A stretch of DNA of 64,000 bases from Erpobdella octoculata (taxonomy: Eukaryota; Annelida; Clitellata; Hirudinida; Erpobdellidae): the NCBI GenBank assembly GCA_963978895.1, contig OZ022244.1, forward strand, positions 7,408,356 to 7,472,355. Reading direction: 5' to 3'. The notes under the pieces are model-generated. The model did no database searches. It was not told where the DNA came from and saw only the letters and a program-made list of their open reading frames with translations. Shown here in pieces: positions 33,301-45,382 of the stretch (position 1 is the stretch's first letter; every line of letters starts with the position of its first letter). The position numbers and the translations under genes were made by a program.

Positions 33301-33632
33301 TTAGCCCTTAGGGCGCGCGAAAAACCGATTAGAACCGGTTGGCAACCGCAGCGAAAATAGCCGGTTGGCAACATTTTGCCGCCCAGCCGGTCGGCAACGA
33401 CCACGAATTGCCAACCGGGTGAATTATTGCTTAGCCGGTTGGCAACAGCCCCGACCGGTTGGCAATCGAGCATTTTTTTATAAAGAAAAGTCTATCTACA
33501 TTTATTGTTAAAGTATGTATGTATAGTTATAAGTTTTTCTAAGTAGCTGGCCGGTTGGCAAAAAAATAATTTCACTTAGAAAAATTTATGAAAATAAAAA
33601 ATTGTCGTTTAAAGAGATGTTCGTCTGAAGCG

Positions 33633-33964
33633 AACAAATCTTCGAGTCAAGAGGCTTAGTTTCAACAGATCGCAGAGAGATACTGCTCTACTGAGTACGA
33701 CACCCCGACTCAGAATTAGGTCGTCTACGAATGATTCGGCACCTCCACGTCGTAACTGATCGGTATTGCTTCGGCAAACGGACGCGCTGTTAGGCGTCCG
33801 ATAAGAGCCGTCATGCCGTGGCTTAACAACCGCCGGAGCCGAAATCGGTCGAGCCGGCGGATATCGTTGCCTCTCGACACGGAGGCGCTAGTAATGTTGT
33901 CGGTCTTGACTGGACGGGATTCTGACTTAGAGGCGTTCAGTCATAATCCCTCAGATGGTAGCTT
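33633..33964 (-). rRNA. 28S rRNA: 28S rRNA 3'-terminal fragment (U9, long form)
   Basis: Long form with consensus sequence. Confidence 0.9.
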
Positions 33965-33990
33965 TTGAAATATACTGTTTCGAGAGCATT

Positions 33991-34040
33991 AAAAATATGG
34001 AACGCTTCACGAATTTGCGTGTCATCCTTGCGCAGGGGCC

Positions 34041-34080
<40 letters not shown>

Positions 34081-34097
34081 ACTGCCGAAGCAAGTAC
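33991..34097 (-). ncRNA. U6: U6 snRNA, canonical copy 4
   Basis: Canonical. TATATAA is at 34121-34127. Confidence 0.95.
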
Positions 34098-34364
34098 AAT
34101 AGCGTTGATTTCTAATTAGCTTATATATGTAACTGAGTGTCGAATTCGTAACGGTGGTGTTTTACAAAAAGCATTTTCAACGATATGTGGCGTCAACATG
34201 TAAGTTTGAATGCACAATCTCATGAAAAAGCACTTTGAAGCAGAGGTTTTTTGGGTTGCCTAGATAGCTCTCGGTGTTACATTAATCTTTATTGCCGTGT
34301 TTTTGAAGACAGGCACTCGAAACGAAACTCGCCAAAATAACTAGAGGCCATAAATACGATAATC

Positions 34365-34425
34365 GCCTTTGTGGCGCGTTCGGCTGTTAACCGATAGGTT
34401 GGTGGATCGAATCCACCCAGGGGCG
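34365..34425 (+). tRNA. tRNA-Asn(GUU) relic, D arm deleted (copy 5)
   Basis: Same 61-nt relic as at 113-173. Confidence 0.85.
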
Positions 34426-34470
34426 ACTTCAACTTTTGTTTCTTCTGAAATATACTGTTTCGAGAGCATT

Positions 34471-34520
34471 AAAAATATGGAACGCTTCACGAATTTGCGT
34501 GTCATCCTTGCGCTGGGGCC

Positions 34521-34555
<35 letters not shown>

Positions 34556-34577
34556 GATGTACTGCCGAAGCAAGTAC
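34471..34577 (-). ncRNA. U6: U6 snRNA variant copy 5 (A22C, U64A)
   Basis: Same two substitutions as the reference variant. Confidence 0.85.
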
Positions 34578-37500
34578 AATAGCGTTTTTTTTTTTTTTAT
34601 AATAGTTTATAGTCCTTTACACCAGGTGTTTTAAGACTTTAATGTCTGTATGTAGGAAGCAGTTAAGTACTTCCTGTCGTGGATCAGAATTTGATCTTTT
34701 TTACTTTTCCCTCCTCCTTTCTCCAGGCTTGGGACTGGCTCGCAATTAGCGTACAATAGATAGTTATTTACTGTTTAGTACATTAAAAAAAAATTTTATA
34801 TTTACATTTTTTTATTCATAATAATACTCAAAAATGTTTGTTTGCGTTGTATTTGTTAAAATAAATTAAAGTTTTAATTTATTTTGTCAATTTTTGTTCA
34901 TTTACACGCAACCGATCGCTAGTAATAACCGATCGACTTTGCTCGGAGCATTCACGCCGCAATAATTACGGAAATTTCCCAGCGTTAAAATGCAGTTGTT
35001 AAAAGATGGTTTTTAATTATATTTTTGATTAAAAACTTTTAACGTTCATGATTTTGTCTGTTTTATTAGACGATAGTCAATTAATTGAGCGATGCCGTAT
35101 TTTCATTATTAAATTGTTTTGATTTGTCTCGGCGCGTTTAAAAGTAAACAAAGATAAGCGATGAGTATTTATTCCGACGATGAATTTTATTAAGAATGAT
35201 TTCTGTTCTGAATAAACAACGTACTGTCTTTTATTAAATTATCATAGTTTTAAATAATAATAATTTAATGAATCAGTGGCTTGTACAATTTGAATTTATC
35301 GTTAATAACACAAAAGGAGTGTTATGCAAGTCGAGTCGTTTTCCTGTCATCTAGCGACTGTTATAAAAACGTTCGACAACCGGCCACGAAACTCTGGCGA
35401 TCAATATTACTAATCCCAGTCTGAATTTGCTATAGCGTTTACTATTTTAAACATGTAATTTGCTTGGAGGAAATAATTATCTGTTAAATTATTTTTTATA
35501 CAAATGAATTCGAGACGGTGAGGTGGATGAGAATGAAACTTTGCGCGAAAAAGTTCTTCGATGTTTGTTAACAGTTTACATAGATGTCAACAACCGGGCG
35601 CGAGAAACTAACAAGTGTTTAAATAACAACTGGACTAGCACGAATTTTAAATTTTCAATTCAGAAAAGATGTAATTATTTATTTTTTGTTTGTAAAGTGT
35701 TTTAAAAATGATTGTCGTGGTATTCCGATCGGCGATGAGATTTCACTCAAACAAAGCACAAACAAAGAATCTTGCAAATTACTTGTTTCAATATATTTAA
35801 AGAAAATGTAAAGATTAAAATAAATTTGTTCTTGCGAAATTAATCAAGTTTTGGAAAAAAAGTTTTTCATTCACGTCATAAATTTATTTATTAACAGCAA
35901 TTATTGAAGAATAAATACGACAAAGAGGTAATAGAAGGAAAGAGTTATACCGCCGCTGTAAAATATTTAAAGTCTTACAGTTGAATCACTTTCCCTTGAG
36001 CTATGCGTGTACAACTCGCCGTGAGGTCTTTGCAATATATAGGAGATGGGAAAACAAAACACAAAGCTGCCTCTAATCGTCTCGAGAGCGTTAGCGCGTC
36101 GGTTTATGCGTGCGTGCTATCGCCTCTGGTCGAACGTTGTTGCACGCCATTCCAAAGGCAAGAAACTAGCAATGCAAAAGCTTTTTTCTTGTCCGAATAT
36201 TACTGTTTTACATTTTTAAAGAACAATTTAAATAAAATATCATTTTATCACTTTTTAACTTTGATAGAGTTGTAAAAATCATTTTCTGTTTTCATATATC
36301 TAAGCAAACGTATACATTATTTTTTATAATAATTGTTTTGACGTTTAATAGTTATTATTATAAACGTATACATTATTTTATATAATAATTGTTTTAATGT
36401 TTAATAATTGTTTTAATGTTTAATAATTATTGTAATTTATCGTTAATTAATTTAATAACAATAATCATTGAAGAATAAAAAAAATGCCACACCGCCACTG
36501 TGAAATAATTAAAGTCTTACAGTTGAATCACTTTCCCTTGAGCTATGCGTGTACAACTCGCCGTGAGCTCTTTGCAATATATAGGGGATGGGAGAACAAA
36601 ACACAAAGCTGCCTCTAATCGTCTCGAGAGCGTTAGCGCGTCGGTTTATGCGTGCGTGCTATCGCCTCTGGTCGAACGTTGTTGCACGCCATTCCAAAGG
36701 CAAGAAACTAGCGATGCAAAAGCTTTTTTCTTGTCCGAATATTACTGTTTATATTTTTTTAAGAACAATTTAAATAAAATATCATTTTATCACCGTAACT
36801 TTGATAGAGTTGAAAAAATCATTTTCTGTTTTCATATATCTAAGCAAACGTATACATTATTCTTTATAATACTTGTTTTAATGTTTAATAATTATTATAA
36901 ACGTATACAAAAAGTTGCATCTAATCGTCTCGAGAGCGTTAGCGCGTCGGTTTACGCGTGCGTGCTATCGTCGAACGTTGTTGCACGCCACTCCAAAGGC
37001 AAGAAACTAGCGATGCAAAAGCTTTTTTCTTGTTTAAATTTTTAAAGAAAAATTTAAGGAAAATATCATTTTATCACCGTAACTTTGGCATAGTTTGAAA
37101 AAATGATTTACTATTTTCAGGAAAGGCAGGGAGATCGATGCACAGTCGATAAGAGTCCGTCACCTCCACCGAATCCGACGAGAAAGCTCGCCGTCAATTG
37201 AACGTGTCGACGTGAGAGTGTCTGGATACCCTTTGTGAACGAGAGAAAGCCCGACGTGGTACAATTTAACGTCCTGTCTTTGCAAAGTTACTGTAGTTTA
37301 CGTCGAAGACCCCGACCGTTAAACGAACTAACCTAGCATGTCAGAACGTGTACCGCGAAAGGCACAAAAAACAAAACAAAAAATCAGGTCGTTCAAATGA
37401 AATCTGCCGGTTGGCAAGTTGATTGTGAAATTTAGTTTCATTTGTCAATTTGCTTGTGTACCCAAAATTGTCTTCAAAATATAGCACAATTGGGCGCATA

Positions 37501-37882
37501 AGGCAAAAAATTTGAACGGCCTTCGGCCGTAGGGGAGATGATACCCATCGTTAGCCCTTAGGGCGCGCGAAAAACCGATTAGAACCGGTTGGCAACCGCA
37601 GCGAAAATAGCCGGTTGGCAACATTTTGCCGCCCAGCCGGTCGGCAACGACCACGAATTGCCAACCGGGTGAATTATTGCTTAGCCGGTTGGCAACAGCC
37701 CCGACCGGTTGGCAATCGAGCATTTTTTTATAAAGAAAAGTCTATCTACATTTATTGTTAAAGTATGTATGTATAGTTATAAGTTTTTCTAAGTAGCTGG
37801 CCGGTTGGCAAAAAAATAATTTCACTTAGAAAAATTTATGAAAATAAAAAATTGTCGTTTAAAGAGATGTTCGTCTGAAGCG

Positions 37883-38214
37883 AACAAATCTTCGAGTCAA
37901 GAGGCTTAGTTTCAACAGATCGCAGAGAGATACTGCTCTACTGAGTACGACACCCCGACTCAGAATTAGGTCGTCTACGAATGATTCGGCACCTCCACGT
38001 CGTAACTGATCGGTATTGCTTCGGCAAACGGACGCGCTGTTAGGCGTCCGATAAGAGCCGTCATGCCGTGGCTTAACAACCGCCGGAGCCGAAATCGGTC
38101 GAGCCGGCGGATATCGTTGCCTCTCGACACGGAGGCGCTAGTAATGTTGTCGGTCTTGACTGGACGGGATTCTGACTTAGAGGCGTTCAGTCATAATCCC
38201 TCAGATGGTAGCTT
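37883..38214 (-). rRNA. 28S rRNA: 28S rRNA 3'-terminal fragment (U10, long form)
   Basis: Long form with consensus sequence. Confidence 0.9.
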
Positions 38215-38240
38215 TTGAAATATACTGTTTCGAGAGCATT

Positions 38241-38290
38241 AAAAATATGGAACGCTTCACGAATTTGCGTGTCATCCTTGCGCAGGGGCC

Positions 38291-38330
<40 letters not shown>

Positions 38331-38347
38331 ACTGCCGAAGCAAGTAC
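38241..38347 (-). ncRNA. U6: U6 snRNA, canonical copy 5
   Basis: Canonical. TATATAA is at 38371-38377. Confidence 0.95.
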
Positions 38348-38614
38348 AATAGCGTTGATTTCTAATTAGCTTATATATGTAACTGAGTGTCGAATTCGTA
38401 ACGGTGGTGTTTTACAAAAAGCATTTTCAACGATAGGTGGCGTCAACATGTAAGTTTGAATGCACAATCTCATGAAAAAGCACTTTGAAGCAGAGGTTTT
38501 TTGGGTTGCCTAGATAGCTCTCGGTGTTACATTAATCTTTATTGCCGTGTTTTTGAAGACAGGCACTCGAAACGAAACTCGCCAAAATAACTAGAGGCCA
38601 TAAATACGATAATC

Positions 38615-38675
38615 GCCTTTGTGGCGCGTTCGGCTGTTAACCGATAGGTTGGTGGATCGAATCCACCCAGGGGCG
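38615..38675 (+). tRNA. tRNA-Asn(GUU) relic, D arm deleted (copy 6)
   Basis: Same 61-nt relic as at 113-173. Confidence 0.85.
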
Positions 38676-38720
38676 ACTTCAACTTTTGTTTCTTCTGAAA
38701 TATACTGTTTCGAGAGCATT

Positions 38721-38770
38721 AAAAATATGGAACGCTTCACGAATTTGCGTGTCATCCTTGCGCTGGGGCC

Positions 38771-38805
<35 letters not shown>

Positions 38806-38827
38806 GATGTACTGCCGAAGCAAGTAC
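38721..38827 (-). ncRNA. U6: U6 snRNA variant copy 6 (A22C, U64A)
   Basis: Same two substitutions as the reference variant. Confidence 0.85.
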
Positions 38828-41800
38828 AATAGCGTTTTTTTTTTTTTTATAATAGTTTATAGTCCTTTACACCAGGTGTTTTAAGACTTTAATGTCTGTA
38901 TGTAGGAAGCAGTTAAGTACTTCCTGTCGTGGATCAGAATTTGATCTTTTTTACTTTTCCCTCCTCCTTTCTCCAGGCTTGGGACTGGCTCGCAATTAGC
39001 GTACAATAGATAGTTATTTACTGTTTAGTACATTAAAAAAAAATTTTATATTTACATTTTTTTATTCATAATAATACTCAAAAATGTTTGTTTGCGTTGT
39101 ATTTGTTAAAATAAATTAAAGTTTTAATTTATTTTGTCAATTTTTGTTCATTTACACGCAACCGATCGCTAGTAATAACCGATCGACTTTGCTCGGAGCA
39201 TTCACGCCGCAATAATTACGGAAATTTCCCAGCGTTAAAATGCAGTTGTTAAAAGATGGTTTTTAATTATATTTTTGATTAAAAACTTTTAACGTTCATG
39301 ATTTTGTCTGTTTTATTAGACGATAGTCAATTAATTGAGCGATGCCGTATTTTCATTATTAAATTGTTTTGATTTGTCTCGGCGCGTTTAAAAGTAAACA
39401 AAGATAAGCGATGAGTATTTATTCCGACGATGAATTTTATTAAGAATGATTTCTGTTCTGAATAAACAACGTACTGTCTTTTATTAAATTATCATAGTTT
39501 TAAATAATAATAATTTAATGAATCAGTGGCTTGTACAATTTGAATTTATCGTTAATAACACAAAAGGAGTGTTATGCAAGTCGAGTCGTTTTCCTGTCAT
39601 CTAGCGACTGTTATAAAAACGTTCGACAACCGGCCACGAAACTCTGGCGATCAATATTACTAATCCCAGTCTGAATTTGCTATAGCGTTTACTATTTTAA
39701 ACATGTAATTTGCTTGGAGGAAATAATTATCTGTTAAATTATTTTTTATACAAATGAATTCGAGACGGTGAGGTGGATGAGAATGAAACTTTGCGCGAAA
39801 AAGTTCTTCGATGTTTGTTAACAGTTTACATAGATGTCAACAACCGGGCGCGAGAAACTAACAAGTGTTTAAATAACAACTGGACTAGCACGAATTTTAA
39901 ATTTTCAATTCAGAAAAGATGTAATTATTTATTTTTTGTTTGTAAAGTGTTTTAAAAATGATTGTCGTGGTATTCCGATCGGCGATGAGATTTCACTCAA
40001 ACAAAGCACAAACAAAGAATCTTGCAAATTACTTGTTTCAATATATTTAAAGAAAATGTAAAGATTAAAATAAATTTGTTCTTGCGAAATTAATCAAGTT
40101 TTGGAAAAAAAGTTTTTCATTCACGTCATAAATTTATTTATTAACAGCAATTATTGAAGAATAAATACGACAAAGAGGTAATAGAAGGAAAGAGTTATAC
40201 CGCCGCTGTAAAATATTTAAAGTCTTACAGTTGAATCACTTTCCCTTGAGCTATGCGTGTACAACTCGCCGTGAGGTCTTTGCAATATATAGGAGATGGG
40301 AAAACAAAACACAAAGCTGCCTCTAATCGTCTCGAGAGCGTTAGCGCGTCGGTTTATGCGTGCGTGCTATCGCCTCTGGTCGAACGTTGTTGCACGCCAT
40401 TCCAAAGGCAAGAAACTAGCAATGCAAAAGCTTTTTTCTTGTCCGAATATTACTGTTTTACATTTTTAAAGAACAATTTAAATAAAATATCATTTTATCA
40501 CTTTTTAACTTTGATAGAGTTGTAAAAATCATTTTCTGTTTTCATATATCTAAGCAAACGTATACATTATTTTTTATAATAATTGTTTTGACGTTTAATA
40601 GTTATTATTATAAACGTATACATTATTTTATATAATAATTGTTTTAATGTTTAATAATTATTGTAATTTATCGTTAATTAATTTAATAACAATAATCATT
40701 GAAGAATAAAAAAAATGCCACACCGCCACTGTGAAATAATTAAAGTCTTACAGTTGAATCACTTTCCCTTGAGCTATGCGTGTACAACTCGCCGTGAGCT
40801 CTTTGCAATATATAGGGGATGGGAGAACAAAACACAAAGCTGCCTCTAATCGTCTCGAGAGCGTTAGCGCGTCGGTTTATGCGTGCGTGCTATCGCCTCT
40901 GGTCGAACGTTGTTGCACGCCATTCCAAAGGCAAGAAACTAGCGATGCAAAAGCTTTTTTCTTGTCCGAATATTACTGTTTATATTTTTTTAAGAACAAT
41001 TTAAATAAAATATCATTTTATCACCGTAACTTTGATAGAGTTGAAAAAATCATTTTCTGTTTTCATATATCTAAGCAAACGTATACATTATTCTTTATAA
41101 TACTTGTTTTAATGTTTAATAATTATTATAAACGTATACAAAAAGTTGCATCTAATCGTCTCGAGAGCGTTAGCGCGTCGGTTTACGCGTGCGTGCTATC
41201 GTCGAACGTTGTTGCACGCCACTCCAAAGGCAAGAAACTAGCGATGCAAAAGCTTTTTTCTTGTTTAAATTTTTAAAGAAAAATTTAAGGAAAATATCAT
41301 TTTATCACCGTAACTTTGGCATAGTTTGAAAAAATGATTTACTATTTTCAGGAAAGGCAGGGAGATCGATGCACAGTCGATAAGAGTCCGTCACCTCCAC
41401 CGAATCCGACGAGAAAGCTCGCCGTCAATTGAACGTGTCGACGTGAGAGTGTCTGGATACCCTTTGTGAACGAGAGAAAGCCCGACGTGGTACAATTTAA
41501 CGTCCTGTCTTTGCAAAGTTACTGTAGTTTACGTCGAAGACCCCGACCGTTAAACGAACTAACCTAGCATGTCAGAACGTGTACCGCGAAAGGCACAAAA
41601 AACAAAACAAAAAATCAGGTCGTTCAAATGAAATCTGCCGGTTGGCAAGTTGATTGTGAAATTTAGTTTCATTTGTCAATTTGCTTGTGTACCCAAAATT
41701 GTCTTCAAAATATAGCACAATTGGGCGCATAAGGCAAAAAATTTGAACGGCCTTCGGCCGTAGGGGAGATGATACCCATCGTTAGCCCTTAGGGCGCGCG

Positions 41801-42113
41801 AAAAACCGATTAGAACCGGTTGGCAACCGCAGCGAAAATAGCCGGTTGGCAACATTTTGCCGCCCAGCCGGTCGGCAACGACCACGAATTGCCAACCGGG
41901 TGAATTATTGCTTAGCCGGTTGGCAACAGCCCCGACCGGTTGGCAATCGAGCATTTTTTTATAAAGAAAAGTCTATCTACATTTATTGTTAAAGTATGTA
42001 TGTATAGTTATAAGTTTTTCTAAGTAGCTGGCCGGTTGGCAAAAAAATAATTTCACTTAGAAAAATTTATGAAAATAAAAAATTGTCGTTTAAAGAGATG
42101 TTCGTCTGAAGCG

Positions 42114-42445
42114 AACAAATCTTCGAGTCAAGAGGCTTAGTTTCAACAGATCGCAGAGAGATACTGCTCTACTGAGTACGACACCCCGACTCAGAATTAG
42201 GTCGTCTACGAATGATTCGGCACCTCCACGTCGTAACTGATCGGTATTGCTTCGGCAAACGGACGCGCTGTTAGGCGTCCGATAAGAGCCGTCATGCCGT
42301 GGCTTAACAACCGCCGGAGCCGAAATCGGTCGAGCCGGCGGATATCGTTGCCTCTCGACACGGAGGCGCTAGTAATGTTGTCGGTCTTGACTGGACGGGA
42401 TTCTGACTTAGAGGCGTTCAGTCATAATCCCTCAGATGGTAGCTT
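42114..42445 (-). rRNA. 28S rRNA: 28S rRNA 3'-terminal fragment (U11, long form)
   Basis: Long form with consensus sequence. Confidence 0.9.
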
Positions 42446-42471
42446 TTGAAATATACTGTTTCGAGAGCATT

Positions 42472-42521
42472 AAAAATATGGAACGCTTCACGAATTTGCG
42501 TGTCATCCTTGCGCAGGGGCC

Positions 42522-42561
<40 letters not shown>

Positions 42562-42578
42562 ACTGCCGAAGCAAGTAC
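42472..42578 (-). ncRNA. U6: U6 snRNA, canonical copy 6
   Basis: Canonical. TATATAA is at 42602-42608. Confidence 0.95.
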
Positions 42579-42845
42579 AATAGCGTTGATTTCTAATTAG
42601 CTTATATATGTAACTGAGTGTCGAATTCGTAACGGTGGTGTTTTACAAAAAGCATTTTCAACGATAGGTGGCGTCAACATGTAAGTTTGAATGCACAATC
42701 TCATGAAAAAGCACTTTGAAGCAGAGGTTTTTTGGGTTGCCTAGATAGCTCTCGGTGTTACATTAATCTTTATTGCCGTGTTTTTGAAGACAGGCACTCG
42801 AAACGAAACTCGCCAAAATAACTAGAGGCCATAAATACGATAATC

Positions 42846-42906
42846 GCCTTTGTGGCGCGTTCGGCTGTTAACCGATAGGTTGGTGGATCGAATCCACCCA
42901 GGGGCG
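42846..42906 (+). tRNA. tRNA-Asn(GUU) relic, D arm deleted (copy 7)
   Basis: Same 61-nt relic as at 113-173. Confidence 0.85.
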
Positions 42907-42951
42907 ACTTCAACTTTTGTTTCTTCTGAAATATACTGTTTCGAGAGCATT

Positions 42952-43001
42952 AAAAATATGGAACGCTTCACGAATTTGCGTGTCATCCTTGCGCTGGGGC
43001 C

Positions 43002-43036
<35 letters not shown>

Positions 43037-43058
43037 GATGTACTGCCGAAGCAAGTAC
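42952..43058 (-). ncRNA. U6: U6 snRNA variant copy 7 (A22C, U64A)
   Basis: Same two substitutions as the reference variant. Confidence 0.85.
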
Positions 43059-44579
43059 AATAGCGTTTTTTTTTTTTTTATAATAGTTTATAGTCCTTTA
43101 CACCAGGTGTTTTAAGACTTTAATGTCTGTATGTAGGAAGCAGTTAAGTACTTCCTGTCGTGGATCAGAATTTGATCTTTTTTACTTTTCCCTCCTCCTT
43201 TCTCCAGGCTTGGGACTGGCTCGCAATTAGCGTACAATAGATAGTTATTTACTGTTTAGTACATTAAAAAAAAATTTTATATTTACATTTTTTTATTCAT
43301 AATAATACTCAAAAATGTTTGTTTGCGTTGTATTTGTTAAAATAAATTAAAGTTTTAATTTATTTTGTCAATTTTTGTTCATTTACACGCAACCGATCGC
43401 TAGTAATAACCGATCGACTTTGCTCGGAGCATTCACGCCGCAATAATTACGGAAATTTCCCAGCGTTAAAATGCAGTTGTTAAAAGATGGTTTTTAATTA
43501 TATTTTTGATTAAAAACTTTTAACGTTCATGATTTTGTCTGTTTTATTAGACGATAGTCAATTAATTGAGCGATGCCGTATTTTCATTATTAAATTGTTT
43601 TGATTTGTCTCGGCGCGTTTAAAAGTAAACAAAGATAAGCGATGAGTATTTATTCCGACGATGAATTTTATTAAGAATGATTTCTGTTCTGAATAAACAA
43701 CGTACTGTCTTTTATTAAATTATCATAGTTTTAAATAATAATAATTTAATGAATCAGTGGCTTGTACAATTTGAATTTATCGTTAATAACACAAAAGGAG
43801 TGTTATGCAAGTCGAGTCGTTTTCCTGTCATCTAGCGACTGTTATAAAAACGTTCGACAACCGGCCACGAAACTCTGGCGATCAATATTACTAATCCCAG
43901 TCTGAATTTGCTATAGCGTTTACTATTTTAAACATGTAATTTGCTTGGAGGAAATAATTATCTGTTAAATTATTTTTTATACAAATGAATTCGAGACGGT
44001 GAGGTGGATGAGAATGAAACTTTGCGCGAAAAAGTTCTTCGATGTTTGTTAACAGTTTACATAGATGTCAACAACCGGGCGCGAGAAACTAACAAGTGTT
44101 TAAATAACAACTGGACTAGCACGAATTTTAAATTTTCAATTCAGAAAAGATGTAATTATTTATTTTTTGTTTGTAAAGTGTTTTAAAAATGATTGTCGTG
44201 GTATTCCGATCGGCGATGAGATTTCACTCAAACAAAGCACAAACAAAGAATCTTGCAAATTACTTGTTTCAATATATTTAAAGAAAATGTAAAGATTAAA
44301 ATAAATTTGTTCTTGCGAAATTAATCAAGTTTTGGAAAAAAAGTTTTTCATTCACGTCATAAATTTATTTATTAACAGCAATTATTGAAGAATAAATACG
44401 ACAAAGAGGTAATAGAAGGAAAGAGTTATACCGCCGCTGTAAAATATTTAAAGTCTTACAGTTGAATCACTTTCCCTTGAGCTATGCGTGTACAACTCGC
44501 CGTGAGGTCTTTGCAATATTAGTCCGATCAAATGTAATGTTATACCTTTAAATTTATTCATGATTTGAAATTTTTAGAT

Positions 44580-45372
44580 AAAATGGAAGCTAATGCTGTG
44601 TTCTTTACGGCAAACTAAATAATTTATTCAAGGAATACTTGGAAAGTTAGTAATTTTGAATCGAAAATGTACGAAGTTAAACGTGGGCGGTAATAGATAT
44701 ACCATACGTAAACAACATCGGTAATTCGTAAAATCCGTGGATTATATCAGGTTATTTGTAAATAAAATTACATTTACGTGATTCCTAACAAGTGGCCTGG
44801 GTCTAAACAAAAAAACTCGGTCTGGGACACCCTGCAAGTTCATAACCACGAATGTAAGCATAACCCTAGGGCCTGGCCAAGGCTCATGTTACTTTTTTTG
44901 CCTACTTTGTACATAATTATATTAGCATCACTGGCATGTTAACTGAGTAATATCTTTCTCTTTCATTTTCGGTTTTATTTTTTTTTAAAGTTATTCTTTT
45001 ATAACAATTTCAGGCAATGAGTGATTTCCTTGTGATTATGAAAAATATTCTCTCATCATTACAACATTGATTTATTTAACAATAACATCAAGTATCTTAT
45101 ACAAGTTATTTGGAAGATGGCAGATGTTTAAGTTTAACATAACAGCAAAGAAAAATGACTATATACATGCAATATTGTCTGAAATGACTTATTTAAGTCA
45201 TTAAATCCAGCGTCAAAATAGTTCTGTGTTGTATTGCCATGAAGAAAAAAAATGCAAAGTTCTACATCAGGGATGGATAGACGACATTAAATAACACAGT
45301 CTAACCAAGACGATACAGAAACTTGCAATTTGTTCAAAGGATAATGGCCACAGTAGTTTTAAAAAAATGTAT
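44580..45372. other. Non-coding left part of the 4.16-kb element
   Basis: About 800 bp downstream of the gene's polyadenylation signal. No reading frame, RNA gene or conserved motif was recognised. It could be 3' transposon DNA left after an internal deletion. Confidence 0.5.
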
Positions 45373-45378
45373 TTTATT
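45373..45378 (-). promoter_or_regulatory. AATAAA polyadenylation signal
   Basis: AATAAA on the minus strand starts just 5 nt after the stop codon of the transposon gene (45383-45385). It is a plausible 3' end for its mRNA. Confidence 0.5.
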
Positions 45379-45382
45379 GATT

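Larger units (their letters stand above)
30631..34880. repeat. Tandem unit U9 (long class, 4,250 bp)
   Basis: Contains a 19-bp tandem duplication of gttttaatgtttaataatt (32141-32159 and 32160-32178) at the A/B junction, shared only with U10. It carries the cgatatgtgg marker near 34183, as in U8. Confidence 0.95.
34881..39130. repeat. Tandem unit U10 (long class, 4,250 bp)
   Basis: Shares the 19-bp duplication with U9 (36391-36409 and 36410-36428) but has the common cgataggtgg upstream of U6. The two markers are therefore offset by one unit. Confidence 0.95.
39131..43361. repeat. Tandem unit U11 (long class, 4,231 bp)
   Basis: Consensus long unit with no private indel noticed. Confidence 0.95.
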
